Assembly (NCBI RefSeq): GCF_904831005.1
Contig: NZ_LR882982.1
Coordinates: forward strand, 62,001-126,000
Reading direction: 5' to 3'
Length of the DNA stretch: 64,000 nucleotides
Source of the DNA: Microbacterium hydrocarbonoxydans
GTDB lineage: Bacteria; Actinomycetota; Actinomycetes; Actinomycetales; Microbacteriaceae
Under the pieces are notes generated by a model. That model saw only the letters and a list, made by a program, of their open reading frames with translations. It had not been told where the DNA came from and did not search any database. The position numbers and the translations under genes are program-made. Shown in pieces: positions 34,892 to 43,746 of the stretch; position 1 is the first letter of the stretch; every line of letters begins with the position of its first letter.

Positions 34892-35701
34892 GTGACTTCT
34901 CCCTCGCTCACGGTCGAGCTGCAGCGGCTCGCCGACGACCTCCATCGCGCCGAGGCCGACCGCGCGCCCGTCGCCCCGCCGTCGAGCACGGCACCGGAAC
35001 TCACCGTCGACGGTGCCTACGCGGTGCAGAGGACGAACATCGCCCGCAGGCTCGACGCGGGAGAGCGCGTGATCGGCCGCAAGATCGGCCTCACGTCGCG
35101 CGCGATGCAGCAGCAGCTGGGCGTCGATTCTCCTGATTTCGGCGTCGTCACGGATGCCATGGTCGTCCCAGACCGAGGGCGCCTCGACCTCTCGGAGCTG
35201 ATCGCCCCCCGCGTCGAGGCCGAACTGGCCTTCCGCATCGGGCGCGATCTGCCGCCCTCGCCGACTCGGAGCGAGCTGCTGGACGCCGTCGACGGGGTCG
35301 CGGTGGCACTCGAGGTGATCGACTCGCGCGTCGCCGACTGGCGCATCGGCCTGGTCGACACGATCGCCGACAACGCCTCGAGCGCACGCATCGTCACCGG
35401 CGCGTTCGAGCCGGCCACGCCCGAACTCGTCGCATCGCTGCCCGACCTGGTCGTGACCCTCCGCCACGCTGCGACCGCCGTGGCCGAGGGGCGGGGATCA
35501 GCCGTGCTCGGCGACCCCATCGTCTCGCTGCTGTGGCTCGCCGAGGCGATCGGCGGCTACGGAGAGAACTTCTCGGCCGGCGACATCGTGCTCGCGGGTG
35601 CCGTCGCCCGTGCGGTCGATCTCGTTCCTGACGCCGAGTGGACCGCATCCGCTCCCGGGTTCCGTCCCGTCTCGTTCCGCACAACCTCGGGAGGATCCTG
35701 A
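34892..35701 (+). CDS. mhpD: 2-hydroxypenta-2,4-dienoate hydratase (MhpD type)
   Basis: 269 aa, the same length as E. coli MhpD; GTG start. Family blocks of the fumarylacetoacetate hydrolase-like hydratases are visible: 'GRKIGLTSRAMQQQLGVDSPDFGVVTDAM', 'PRVEAELAFRIGRDLP', 'EVIDSRVADWRIGLVDTIADNASSARIV'. It adds water to 2-oxopent-4-enoate, giving 4-hydroxy-2-oxovalerate for the aldolase at 41481. First structural gene of a ten-gene plus-strand operon; its stop shares a base with the dioxygenase start. The symbol is by functional analogy. Confidence 0.88.
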   Translation: MTSPSLTVELQRLADDLHRAEADRAPVAPPSSTAPELTVDGAYAVQRTNIARRLDAGERVIGRKIGLTSRAMQQQLGVDSPDFGVVTDAMVVPDRGRLDLSELIAPRVEAELAFRIGRDLPPSPTRSELLDAVDGVAVALEVIDSRVADWRIGLVDTIADNASSARIVTGAFEPATPELVASLPDLVVTLRHAATAVAEGRGSAVLGDPIVSLLWLAEAIGGYGENFSAGDIVLAGAVARAVDLVPDAEWTASAPGFRPVSFRTTSGGS

Positions 35702-37080
35702 TGGCCATCACCCGGCTGCCGAGCACCCACGAAGGCGAACGCCAGATGTTCCCCACCGGCGACCTCCGTCGTCCGGGCGGACTGGCACGCGCGATCGACG
35801 TCTCCGGCCTCGTCGATGCCGAGCACGGTCTCATCGACCGCTCGATCTTCACCGACCACACGGTCTACGAGCAGGAGATGTCGCGCGTCTTCGCCACGAG
35901 CTGGCTCTTCCTCGGCCACGTCGACCAGCTGCAGAAGCCGGGCGACTTCTTCACGACCTACATGGGCGAAGACCCGGTGATCGTCACGAAGGACAAGTCC
36001 GGCCGCATCCGGGCCCTCCTCAACTCATGCCGTCACCGCGGGGCCCGCGTGCTGCGCGCCGATTACGGACAGACGCGCAACTTCACCTGCACCTATCACG
36101 GCTGGTCGTACGACCTCGAAGGACGCCTCATCAGCGTGCCGAACGAAGCGGGATACTCCGAGCAGACGTGGGACCGAGACCAGTGGGGCCTGCTCGAGGT
36201 CGCTCAGCTCGACACCGTCCTCGGCTTGATCTTCGCCACCTGGAACCCGGAGGCGCCGTCGCTCGACGAGCAGCTCGGCGACATGAAGTGGTACATGGAG
36301 GCTTTCCTCGATCGCGACAGCGAGGGCACGACAGTGGTGGGCGGCATCACGAAGTGGATTCTCAAGGGCAACTGGAAGCTGGCCGCTGAGCAGTTCGCGA
36401 CCGACTGGTATCACGTCAACATGTCGCACGCCTCAGCGCTGATGGTGCTGTCGCCGGCAGGCAAGGGGCCGAAGAAGGAGATCGCCGAGACTCCGGGGCG
36501 CCAGTACTCCGACGAACGGGGGAACGGCACCGGCTTTCCGGTGCACCCGAAGAGCCGCTTCGACGCGATGCCCGTGCATCAGCACTACGACTACGACCTG
36601 CTGCGCGAGCGACTGGGAGACGCGCGCGTGCACGGCCCGATGACCACGGGTCACGCCACGGTGTTCCCGAACTTCTCGTACCTGCCCGTGAACGGCTCGA
36701 TCCGCGTCTGGCATCCGAAGGGGCCGGATGAGATCGAGATCTGGGCATGGACCGTGCTCGACCGCTCCATGCCGCCCGAGGTGCGGGAGGCACAGCGCCT
36801 CTACAACCTGCGCACCTTCGGCCCCTCGGGCATCTTCGAGCAGGACGATGGCGAGAACTGGAGCGAGATCCAGGCGATCTCGCGCGGGTGGCGCACGAAC
36901 ACGATCCCGCTGAACTACCAGATGGGGCTCGGCAGCGAGACGGATGACGGCGTGCACCCCGGCTCGACGAGTGCTCTCTACAGCGATTCGGCCGGCCGAC
37001 GCTTCTATCAACGGTGGGCCGAACTCATGAACGCACCCGCGTGGCACGAGATCGATACCCGAACCGAGGAGGGCAGCTGA
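35701..37080 (+). CDS. Rieske ring-hydroxylating dioxygenase, large (alpha) subunit
   Basis: 459 aa from ATG 35701 (GGAGG upstream). Rieske cluster ligands are C110, H112, C130 and H133 in 'CRHRGARV' and 'CTYHGWSYD'. The mononuclear iron region 'FATDWYHVNMSHAS' shows the bridging D235 and ligands H238 and H243. The protein inserts both oxygen atoms into an aromatic ring to give a cis-dihydrodiol. With the MhpA/B/C/D/E/F-type genes around it, a 3-phenylpropionate or cinnamate-like substrate (HcaE role) is the best guess; biphenyl/benzoate-type substrates remain possible. Confidence 0.88.
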   Translation: MAITRLPSTHEGERQMFPTGDLRRPGGLARAIDVSGLVDAEHGLIDRSIFTDHTVYEQEMSRVFATSWLFLGHVDQLQKPGDFFTTYMGEDPVIVTKDKSGRIRALLNSCRHRGARVLRADYGQTRNFTCTYHGWSYDLEGRLISVPNEAGYSEQTWDRDQWGLLEVAQLDTVLGLIFATWNPEAPSLDEQLGDMKWYMEAFLDRDSEGTTVVGGITKWILKGNWKLAAEQFATDWYHVNMSHASALMVLSPAGKGPKKEIAETPGRQYSDERGNGTGFPVHPKSRFDAMPVHQHYDYDLLRERLGDARVHGPMTTGHATVFPNFSYLPVNGSIRVWHPKGPDEIEIWAWTVLDRSMPPEVREAQRLYNLRTFGPSGIFEQDDGENWSEIQAISRGWRTNTIPLNYQMGLGSETDDGVHPGSTSALYSDSAGRRFYQRWAELMNAPAWHEIDTRTEEGS

Positions 37081-37424
37081 TGGCCGACGACGGCATCCTC
37101 GTCGCACGCGTCGACGACATCCCCGACGGGGAGGGCATCAAGATCGACGCCGACGTGCTGGGCACGGTCGGCGACGTGGCTCTCTTCAACGACGCGGGCG
37201 AGATCTTCGCGCTCGACGACACCTGCTCGCACGAGACCGCCTCGCTCTCGGAGGGCTGGGTCGAAGACGGCGTCGTCGAGTGCCCGCTGCACGCCGGCAA
37301 GTTCTGCCTCGCCGACGGCACGGTGCAGTCGATGCCGACCACGGTCGACGTCGCCTGCCATCGGGTCATCGTGTCGGACGGCGACGTGCGCGTGGTGCCG
37401 AATCCCGAAAGGCTCGCTCGATGA
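37080..37424 (+). CDS. Rieske ferredoxin of the dioxygenase system
   Basis: 114 aa, ATG overlapping the alpha-subunit stop. The two Rieske boxes are 'CSHETASL' and 'CPLHAGKF'. It carries electrons from the reductase encoded next to the oxygenase. Length matches HcaC/BphA3-type ferredoxins. Confidence 0.92.
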   Translation: MADDGILVARVDDIPDGEGIKIDADVLGTVGDVALFNDAGEIFALDDTCSHETASLSEGWVEDGVVECPLHAGKFCLADGTVQSMPTTVDVACHRVIVSDGDVRVVPNPERLAR

Positions 37425-38659
37425 GCGGGCCGGATGCCGCGCGGGCGGCCGGACGCGTGGTGATCGTCGGCGGCGGGCTCGCCGGCTACAGCGCAGCCGA
37501 GACCCTGCGCGCGCTCGGCCATGCGGGCGAGATCGTCGTCATCGACCCTGAGCCCGCGCTGTATGACCGACCGCCGCTGTCGAAGAGGCTCTTCGATGAC
37601 GACTTCTCGCTGGTCGATCTGGCCTTCGCCTCGCCGGGCGAACTGGCCGCGAAGTCGATCGAGACGCGTCTCGGTCGCACCGCCACCGCACTCGACGCCG
37701 AGAAGCTTCGGGTCACCCTCGACGATGGCGAGACGATCGACGCTGACACCGTGCTCATCGCCACCGGCGGGCGCGCCCGCACTCTGCCGATCCCCGGCGG
37801 ACGACTGGCGGGGGTGCACGTGCTGCGGTCGTTCGAGGATGCGCTCGCGATCCGTGCGCTGATCACCGACGGCGCCAGGGTGGCGGTGGTCGGCGCAGGG
37901 CTGATCGGCGCCGAGCTCGCGTCTGCACTGCACGCCGCCGGAGCAGAGGTGACGCTTATCGATCCCGCCGAGGTTCCACTCGTCCCGGCTGTCGGCGTCG
38001 ACATGGCCACGCACCTGCACCGCATGCACGACGACCGTGGCATCAGCGTCAGGAGGGGGCTGACGGCCGAGTTCCGACGCGACGGCGCGGCGCTGGCCGT
38101 CGTACTGGTCGGGGGAGAGCGCATCGCCGTGGACCTGATCGTCGTCGGAGTCGGGATGGTTCCGAACGTCGAGATCGCTCAGCAGGGTGGACTCGACGTC
38201 GATCACGGCATCCTCGTCGACCGGTCGTATCGCACGAGTGCACACGGGGTCTACGCGGCGGGCGATGTCGCTCGACGGCGGGATCCCGACGGCACCCTGC
38301 ACCGCCTCGCCGAGCACTGGGAGGCGGCGCAGCTCGACGGGCAGGCGGCCGCCCGCGCCATACTCGGCCTCGAGATCCCGGCCGAGGGGTGCTCGTGGTT
38401 CTGGTCCGACAGGCACGGGGTGCACCTCGAGGCCGTCGGACGGCTCACGGGCGACGGCGACACCGTCGTGCGCGTCGGCGAGGAGCATCCCGCGGTCTTC
38501 CTCGTGCACGAGGGCGTGCTCGTGGGTGCAGCGGCCGTCGACGACACGATGACGGTGCGAGCGGCGCGCCGACTCATCGATCAGCGTGTGCCCGTGCGAG
38601 CCGACGACCTGGCCGACCCCGCAGTGTCGCTGCGGTCGCTGCTGCGTGCGGCGCGCTGA
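37421..38659 (+). CDS. Ferredoxin reductase of the dioxygenase system (FAD, NADH)
   Basis: 412 aa, four-base overlap. FAD motif 'VIVGGGLAGYSAAETLRALG' near the N-terminus, 'DRPPLSKRL', NAD motif 'VAVVGAGLIGAELASALHAAG' in the middle and 'GVYAAGDVARR' later: the HcaD/BphA4 architecture including the C-terminal reductase domain ('WFWSDRHGVHLEAVGRL'). It passes electrons from NADH to the Rieske ferredoxin. Confidence 0.92.
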   Translation: MSGPDAARAAGRVVIVGGGLAGYSAAETLRALGHAGEIVVIDPEPALYDRPPLSKRLFDDDFSLVDLAFASPGELAAKSIETRLGRTATALDAEKLRVTLDDGETIDADTVLIATGGRARTLPIPGGRLAGVHVLRSFEDALAIRALITDGARVAVVGAGLIGAELASALHAAGAEVTLIDPAEVPLVPAVGVDMATHLHRMHDDRGISVRRGLTAEFRRDGAALAVVLVGGERIAVDLIVVGVGMVPNVEIAQQGGLDVDHGILVDRSYRTSAHGVYAAGDVARRRDPDGTLHRLAEHWEAAQLDGQAAARAILGLEIPAEGCSWFWSDRHGVHLEAVGRLTGDGDTVVRVGEEHPAVFLVHEGVLVGAAAVDDTMTVRAARRLIDQRVPVRADDLADPAVSLRSLLRAAR

Positions 38660-38681
38660 GACCTCAAGGAGACGACAGGCC

Positions 38682-39281
38682 ATGACCCAGGACCACCTCG
38701 ACCCCGCCACGCTCAACGGCGCGACCAGCGCGTCGCGCGGCATCCTCGACGATGAGGTCGACGGGATGCCCCTGGCCGACCTCCAGACGCACTTCGAGGT
38801 CACGCAGTTCTACAACCTCGAAGCAGAGCTGCTCGACGACGGCCGATTCGCGGACTGGCTCGAGATGCTGGCCGCCGACCTGCACTACTGGGCGCCCGTG
38901 CGCTCCAACCGGCTGCGCAGACAGCAGGCGCTCTCGGTGCACGCGCCGGGTGAGTCGGCCTTCTACGACGAGACCAAGGACTCGCTGGCCTGGCGCATCC
39001 GCCGCTACGACTCGGGCATGGCCTGGGCCGAAGACCCGCCCAGTCGCACCCGGCACCTGGTGTCGAACATCTCGGTGCGCGAGCGCGGCGACGGCCTCCT
39101 GCAGGTGCGCAGCGCCTTCCTCTGCTATCGCAATCGTCTGCACACCGAGGTCGATCTCTATGCGGGCGGCCGCACCGACATCGTGCGGCGAGCAGGCGTC
39201 CACGGGTACGAGGTCGTCAAGAGAACGATCCTGTTCGAGCAGAACGTGCTGCTCATGAAGAACATCTCGACCTTCTTCTGA
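38682..39281 (+). CDS. Ring-hydroxylating dioxygenase, small (beta) subunit
   Basis: 199 aa from ATG 38682 (AAGGAG upstream). SnoaL-like cone fold typical of beta subunits: 'FYNLEAELLDDGRFADWLEMLAADLHYWAPVR', 'SRTRHLVSNISV', 'RRAGVHGYEVVKRTILFEQNVL' and the near-invariant aromatic C-terminus. It is structural and helps shape substrate range. Unusually it follows the reductase instead of the alpha subunit. Confidence 0.9.
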   Translation: MTQDHLDPATLNGATSASRGILDDEVDGMPLADLQTHFEVTQFYNLEAELLDDGRFADWLEMLAADLHYWAPVRSNRLRRQQALSVHAPGESAFYDETKDSLAWRIRRYDSGMAWAEDPPSRTRHLVSNISVRERGDGLLQVRSAFLCYRNRLHTEVDLYAGGRTDIVRRAGVHGYEVVKRTILFEQNVLLMKNISTFF

Positions 39282-39298
39282 TCTGCGAGGACGCTGAC

Positions 39299-40147
39299 AT
39301 GACATCGACAGGATGGCTCGACCGAGACGTCGCCTTCATCACCGGCGGCGGTTCGGGCATCGGCAGGGCCGTGGCACTGCGGTTCCTGCAGGAGGGTGCG
39401 GCCGGCGTCGCCGTCTTCGGACGTTCGCTCGACAGACTGCACTCGGTCGCCGAGGCGGCGGGGGACCTCGGCGATCGAGTGCTGGCGATCGAGGGCGACG
39501 TGCGCTCGGCCGCCGATCTCGCGGCGGGCGTCGACGCGACCGTCGCCCGGTTCGGCAAGCTCGACATCGCGGTTCCCAACGCCGGCATCTGGGATTTCCA
39601 GCGCTCGATCCATGCCTCCACCCCCGCCGAGATCGAGACGATCTACGACGAGCTCTTCGACATCAACGTCAAGGGCTACCTGCTCACGGCGGCGACGGTG
39701 TGGCCCGCGCTGGTCGAGAGCCGCGGCAACATCGTGATGACCCTGTCGAACGCCGCGTTCTACTCGGCCGGAGGCGGCCCCGTCTACACGGCGGCCAAGC
39801 ACGCGACGCGGGGGCTCGTGACCCAGCTCGCCTACGAACTCGCACCCAAGGTGCGCGTCAACGGCGTCGCCATCGGCGGGCTCCGCACCGATCTGCGCGG
39901 GCCGAGGGATGCGGGGCTCGGCGAACGGTCGATCGAGCAGTCCTTCGCGAAGCGCGACGAACGGCCGGGACCGAACATGTGGCTGCCCCTGCACGACGCC
40001 TCCACCGACCCGGCCGACTCGACCGGCCCCTATGTGCTGCTGGCATCGCGCCGCGACGCCGGCGTGGTGACCGGGGCCATCATCAATGCCGACGGCGGCA
40101 TGGGTGTGCGCGGATTCGCCACCGCCGCGGGAGGCGATGCCCTGTGA
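39299..40147 (+). CDS. cis-dihydrodiol dehydrogenase (short-chain dehydrogenase, BphB/HcaB type)
   Basis: 282 aa. NAD motif 'TGGGSGIGRAVALRFL' (about 15-30), 'NAGIWDF', and the catalytic block 'LSNAAFYSAGGGPVYTAAKHA' carrying Ser, Tyr and Lys in the form typical of BphB. It oxidises the cis-dihydrodiol made by the dioxygenase to a catechol, which the extradiol enzyme at 45411 can then open. Confidence 0.9.
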   Translation: MTSTGWLDRDVAFITGGGSGIGRAVALRFLQEGAAGVAVFGRSLDRLHSVAEAAGDLGDRVLAIEGDVRSAADLAAGVDATVARFGKLDIAVPNAGIWDFQRSIHASTPAEIETIYDELFDINVKGYLLTAATVWPALVESRGNIVMTLSNAAFYSAGGGPVYTAAKHATRGLVTQLAYELAPKVRVNGVAIGGLRTDLRGPRDAGLGERSIEQSFAKRDERPGPNMWLPLHDASTDPADSTGPYVLLASRRDAGVVTGAIINADGGMGVRGFATAAGGDAL

Positions 40148-40497
40148 GCGGTGCCGTCACGACTCGCCCCGCCCGCCTGGGTCCCTTCGTCGATGCCTAC
40201 CCGGCCGGAGCCCACGACGTCGAGCTCATCGTCGACCCCGTCGCCGAGGGTCGACCGACGGCGGCGGCGATCGCCGAATCGGCGACTCGCATCTTCCAGG
40301 CCGATCCGCGATGCCGCCGCATCGTGCTCGCGGTTCCCGAGCTCGACATCCCCTCGATCGCGTGGGCCGAGGAGGTCGGCTTCCGCTACGTGCTCGACGT
40401 CGAAGTCCGCAGCGGCGGCTTCTCCCTGCTCGTGCTCGAGCCCGACTGGGTACTCGCGCAACCGCACATCCTCGACGACATCCCCTTGAAGGAGTGA
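40144..40497 (+). CDS. Small GNAT-like protein in the aromatic operon
   Basis: 117 aa, GTG start overlapping the dehydrogenase stop by four bases, three bases before the next gene. Residues 55-105 ('FQADPRCRRIVLAVPELDIPSIAWAEEVGFRYVLDVEV') look like the C-terminal half of an acetyltransferase (GNAT) fold; no full acetyl-CoA loop is visible. Tight spacing and normal codon bias argue that it is a real, co-translated gene and not debris. Role unknown; possible stabiliser or modifier of a pathway enzyme. Confidence 0.6.
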   Translation: MSGAVTTRPARLGPFVDAYPAGAHDVELIVDPVAEGRPTAAAIAESATRIFQADPRCRRIVLAVPELDIPSIAWAEEVGFRYVLDVEVRSGGFSLLVLEPDWVLAQPHILDDIPLKE

Positions 40498-40500
40498 CGC

Positions 40501-41484
40501 ATGACCACGACGAAGGTCGCCATCATCGGATCCGGCAACATCGGCACCGACCTGATGTTCAAGATCATCCGATTGTCCGAAGTGCTCGAGATGGGAGTCA
40601 TGGTCGGCATCGATCCTGATTCCGACGGGCTCGCCCGTGCAGCGCGGCTGGGGTTCGAGACCACGCACGAGGGAGTCGAAGGGCTCATCCGCAGCGCTCA
40701 GTTCGACGAGATCGAGATCGTGTTCGACGCCACGAGCGCCGGTGCGCATCGGGTCACCCACGATCTGCTGATTCCGCTCGGCAAGCAGCTGATCGATCTC
40801 ACCCCCGCCGCGATCGGCCCCTATGTCGTGCCCGCGGTCAACCTCGACGCTCACCTCGATGCACCGGACATCAACATGGTCACGTGCGGCGGGCAGGCGA
40901 CGATCCCGATCATCGCGTCGATCAACGACGTCATCCCCGTGCACTACGGCGAGATCGTGGCGTCCATCGCCTCGAAGTCGGCGGGGCCAGGCACACGCGC
41001 CAACATCGACGAGTTCACCGAGACCACGTCGGCGGCGATCGAGGCGGTGGGCGGCGCGGCCCGCGGCAAGGCCATCATCATCCTCAATCCGGCCGAGCCG
41101 CCGATGGTCATGCGCGACACCGTGCAGGTGCTCACGTCGCGCCTCGATGAGGCGATGCGGGCCGCAGTCGAGAGTGCCGTCGCCGCGAGGGTCGCCGAGG
41201 TGGCCGACTACGTTCCCGGATACCGGCTCAAGCAGGCCGTGCAGTTCGTCGATCAGGATCACGAGTTCGACGGCCTGGTGCCGCCCGAGCGTGTGCAGGC
41301 CGAGGGATACACCCGGGTCAGCGTGTTCCTCGAGGTCGAGGGTGCGGCGATGTACCTGCCCTCGTATGCAGGCAACCTCGACATCATGACCAGCGCGGCG
41401 CTGCGTGCGGCGGAACGCAAGGTGCTCGCGGCACAGAAGACGGCGCAGACGACGGCACAGACGCAGAAGGAGCACATCGCATGA
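40501..41484 (+). CDS. mhpF: Acetaldehyde dehydrogenase (acylating), MhpF/BphJ type
   Basis: 327 aa. NAD motif '[16 protein letters not shown]' at the N-terminus, catalytic Cys in '[13 protein letters not shown]', and '[19 protein letters not shown]' match the family; slightly longer than E. coli MhpF owing to a Gln/Ala/Thr tail. It converts acetaldehyde channelled from the aldolase to acetyl-CoA. Its stop overlaps the aldolase start, as expected for the two-enzyme complex. Symbol by analogy. Confidence 0.93.
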   Translation: MTTTKVAIIGSGNIGTDLMFKIIRLSEVLEMGVMVGIDPDSDGLARAARLGFETTHEGVEGLIRSAQFDEIEIVFDATSAGAHRVTHDLLIPLGKQLIDLTPAAIGPYVVPAVNLDAHLDAPDINMVTCGGQATIPIIASINDVIPVHYGEIVASIASKSAGPGTRANIDEFTETTSAAIEAVGGAARGKAIIILNPAEPPMVMRDTVQVLTSRLDEAMRAAVESAVAARVAEVADYVPGYRLKQAVQFVDQDHEFDGLVPPERVQAEGYTRVSVFLEVEGAAMYLPSYAGNLDIMTSAALRAAERKVLAAQKTAQTTAQTQKEHIA

Positions 41485-42494
41485 CGAAGAAGGTCTACCT
41501 GCAGGACGTGACGCTGCGCGACGGTATGCACGCGGTGCGCCACCGGATCACGCCCGAGAAGGCCGCCGAGATCGCCCGGGCGCTCGACGCGGCCGGCGTC
41601 GACGCGATCGAGATCTCGCACGGAGACGGTCTGGCGGGCAGCTCGCTGATCTACGGCCCCGGTTCGCACACCGATTGGGAGTGGATCGAGGCGGTCGCCG
41701 ATGCCGTCGACCGCGCCGTGCTCACGACCCTGCTGCTGCCGGGGATCGGCACTCTGCACGAGCTGAGGCAGGCGTTCGACCTCGGAGTGCGGTCGGTGCG
41801 CATCGCGACGCACGCGACCGAGGCCGACGTGTCGAGACAGCACATCGAGGCCGCGCGGTCGTGGGGCATGGATGTCTCGGGCTTCCTGATGATGTCGCAC
41901 CTGAGCGATCCCGCCTCTCTCGCGCAGCAGGCGAAGCTCATGGAGTCGTACGGCGCCCACTGCGTCTACGTCACGGACTCGGCGGGCAGGCTCACGATGC
42001 AGGGGGTGCGCGATCGCGTGCGCGCCTATCGCGACGCGCTCGACGACGCGACGCAGGTCGGCATCCATGCCCATCAGAACCTCTCGCTCGCCGTGGCGAA
42101 CTCGGTCGCTGCGGTCGAAGAGGGTGCCTATCGCGTCGATGCGTCGCTCGCAGGACACGGCGCCGGCGCCGGCAACACGCCGACCGAGGCGTTCGTGGCG
42201 GTTGCCAGACTGCAGGGCTGGGATGTCGCCGCCGAGCTCTTCCCCCTGCAGGATGCCGCCGACGACCTCGTGCGCCCGCTGCACGATCGTCCCGTGCGCG
42301 TCGACCGTGAGACGCTCTCGGTCGGCTTCGCCGGCGCGTACTCGAGCTTCCTCCGGCACGCCGAACTCGCGGCCGCGCGCTTCGGGGTCGATGCCCGCGA
42401 CATCCTCGTCGAGGTCGGCGCTCGCGGCCTCATCGGCGGCCAGGAAGACATGATCACCGACATCGCCCTCGACCTCGCGGCGACGCGGGCCTGA
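41481..42494 (+). CDS. mhpE: 4-hydroxy-2-oxovalerate aldolase, MhpE/BphI type
   Basis: 337 aa, the same length as MhpE. The TIM-barrel start '[21 protein letters not shown]' carries the metal Asp and catalytic residues, and '[22 protein letters not shown]' carries the metal His pair. It splits 4-hydroxy-2-oxovalerate to pyruvate and acetaldehyde and passes the latter to the dehydrogenase. Symbol by analogy. Confidence 0.93.
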   Translation: MTKKVYLQDVTLRDGMHAVRHRITPEKAAEIARALDAAGVDAIEISHGDGLAGSSLIYGPGSHTDWEWIEAVADAVDRAVLTTLLLPGIGTLHELRQAFDLGVRSVRIATHATEADVSRQHIEAARSWGMDVSGFLMMSHLSDPASLAQQAKLMESYGAHCVYVTDSAGRLTMQGVRDRVRAYRDALDDATQVGIHAHQNLSLAVANSVAAVEEGAYRVDASLAGHGAGAGNTPTEAFVAVARLQGWDVAAELFPLQDAADDLVRPLHDRPVRVDRETLSVGFAGAYSSFLRHAELAAARFGVDARDILVEVGARGLIGGQEDMITDIALDLAATRA

Positions 42495-42508
42495 ACCCAG
42501 GAGCACCC

Positions 42509-43378
42509 GTGACCTCTGTGCAGATTCCCGACTACACCACCGACGCGTTCTTCGGACTCGATGACCGCTGGCTCGAGACCGCCCCGGGCGAGCTCACCCA
42601 CTATCACGAGCTCGGCGAGGGCACGCCGATCCTGTTCCTGCACGGCTCGGGCACGGGGGTCACCGCTGCGGCCAACTGGTGGCTCAATCTGCCCGCCTTC
42701 TCGGAGCTGGGGCGCTGCATCGCCATCGACTCGATCGGCTACGGGCAGAGCGTCGTCGCAGAAGGCACCGCGCACGGCATCCGCGAGTGGGTGCGTCATG
42801 CCGTGCGCGTGCTCGATGCGCTCGGCATCGAGAAGACCTGGATCGTGGGCAACTCCCTCGGCGGATGGCTGGCGCTGCAGTTCGCCCTCGACTTTCCCGA
42901 CCGTCTGCTCGGCATCGTGTCGATGGGCACCGGCGGCGCGCAGCTGACCGGAGCGCTCAAGGGACACTCCGACCCGGTGCTGACGGAAGCGGGCATCCGT
43001 CGCACACTCGAGATGTTCGTGGTCGACAAGAGCCTCGTCACCGACGAGCTGGTGGCGCTGCGATACCAGTCGGCGCTCAACGACACCGCATCCGATCGCC
43101 TCGCCGAGGTCGTCGCCGCTCGCGATCGCGATCGCACCGAGCTGCCGCTCGACCTCGACGCGCTCTCTCGACTCGACGTGCCCGTGTTGCTGGTGCACGG
43201 GGTGCAGGACGTCGTGATCCCGGTGTCACGGACCTGGGAGCTGCTGAACGTGCTGCCCCATGCCGACGCGCACATCTTCAGCCAGTGCGGCCACTGGTCG
43301 CAGGTGGAGCGCGCAGAGGAGTTCAACACCGTGATCGGGCAGTACCTGCGGTCGCGGGGAGTCGTCGGAACCCGGTGA
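42509..43378 (+). CDS. mhpC: Meta-cleavage product hydrolase (alpha/beta hydrolase, MhpC/BphD type)
   Basis: 289 aa. 'LFLHGSGTGVTAAANWWLNLPAFSE' oxyanion region, nucleophile Ser in 'GNSLGGWLALQFAL', Asp in 'VHGVQDVVIP' and His in 'CGHWSQVE' form the triad. The 'GSGTGVTAAANW' loop is characteristic of C-C bond hydrolases of meta-cleavage pathways. It hydrolyses the ring-opened product to 2-hydroxypentadienoate and succinate (phenylpropionate route) or benzoate (biphenyl route). Last gene of the operon. Symbol by analogy. Confidence 0.9.
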   Translation: MTSVQIPDYTTDAFFGLDDRWLETAPGELTHYHELGEGTPILFLHGSGTGVTAAANWWLNLPAFSELGRCIAIDSIGYGQSVVAEGTAHGIREWVRHAVRVLDALGIEKTWIVGNSLGGWLALQFALDFPDRLLGIVSMGTGGAQLTGALKGHSDPVLTEAGIRRTLEMFVVDKSLVTDELVALRYQSALNDTASDRLAEVVAARDRDRTELPLDLDALSRLDVPVLLVHGVQDVVIPVSRTWELLNVLPHADAHIFSQCGHWSQVERAEEFNTVIGQYLRSRGVVGTR

Positions 43379-43720
43379 GACCCGCGTCCTGTGGTGAGAC
43401 GCGCATCCTGGCGCTGGGTCTCGGCACGAAAGACGGGTCTCACGGAGATGGCGGCGGGGTCTCACCCGGAGGGCGACAGAGGGTTCGGGGGGATCGATGA
43501 ACACGAACATCCATGTCGACTTCGAGGGTATGGGAGTGGTGTCTTCGTCGCTGCATGCGCTCACGTCGGGCACAAACCAGCTCCACGCACGCCACCGCAC
43601 CGCACGCGCGAGACCCGTCATCCTGCGCGAGATGGGTGTTCTGGCGTAGGGTCTCGCCACGCAAGGTCGGCCTCACGACAAGCGGTGGGTCTCGCTCACG
43701 ACAAGCGGTGGGTCTCGCTG
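43376..43720. repeat. GAGACC/GGTCTC-rich intergenic island between convergent operons
   Basis: Begins over the mhpC stop with GTGAGACCCG, which can pair with CGGGTCTCAC at about 43433-43442. Further GAGACC/GGTCTC copies follow, and near the right end a 23-bp unit (CACGACAAGCGGTGGGTCTCG) is repeated at 43674 and 43697. The motifs are the same as in the 102-bp array at 9155-9580 and the island at 48461-48665. It could act as a bidirectional terminator here, but the other islands are not all in terminator positions. Confidence 0.75.
43497..43649 (+). other. Small open frame inside the repeat island, possible WXG100-like fragment
   Basis: 50 codons from ATG 43497, with a G-rich ribosome-binding-like stretch upstream. 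The first 30 residues ('NIHVDFEGMGVVSSSLHAL') faintly resemble the start of WXG100/ESAT-6-like proteins. The rest is translated repeat sequence. Probably a fragment or chance; no function claimed. Confidence 0.2.
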
Positions 43721-43746
43721 GGCTTCCCGGCGCGAACTCACCGCCC

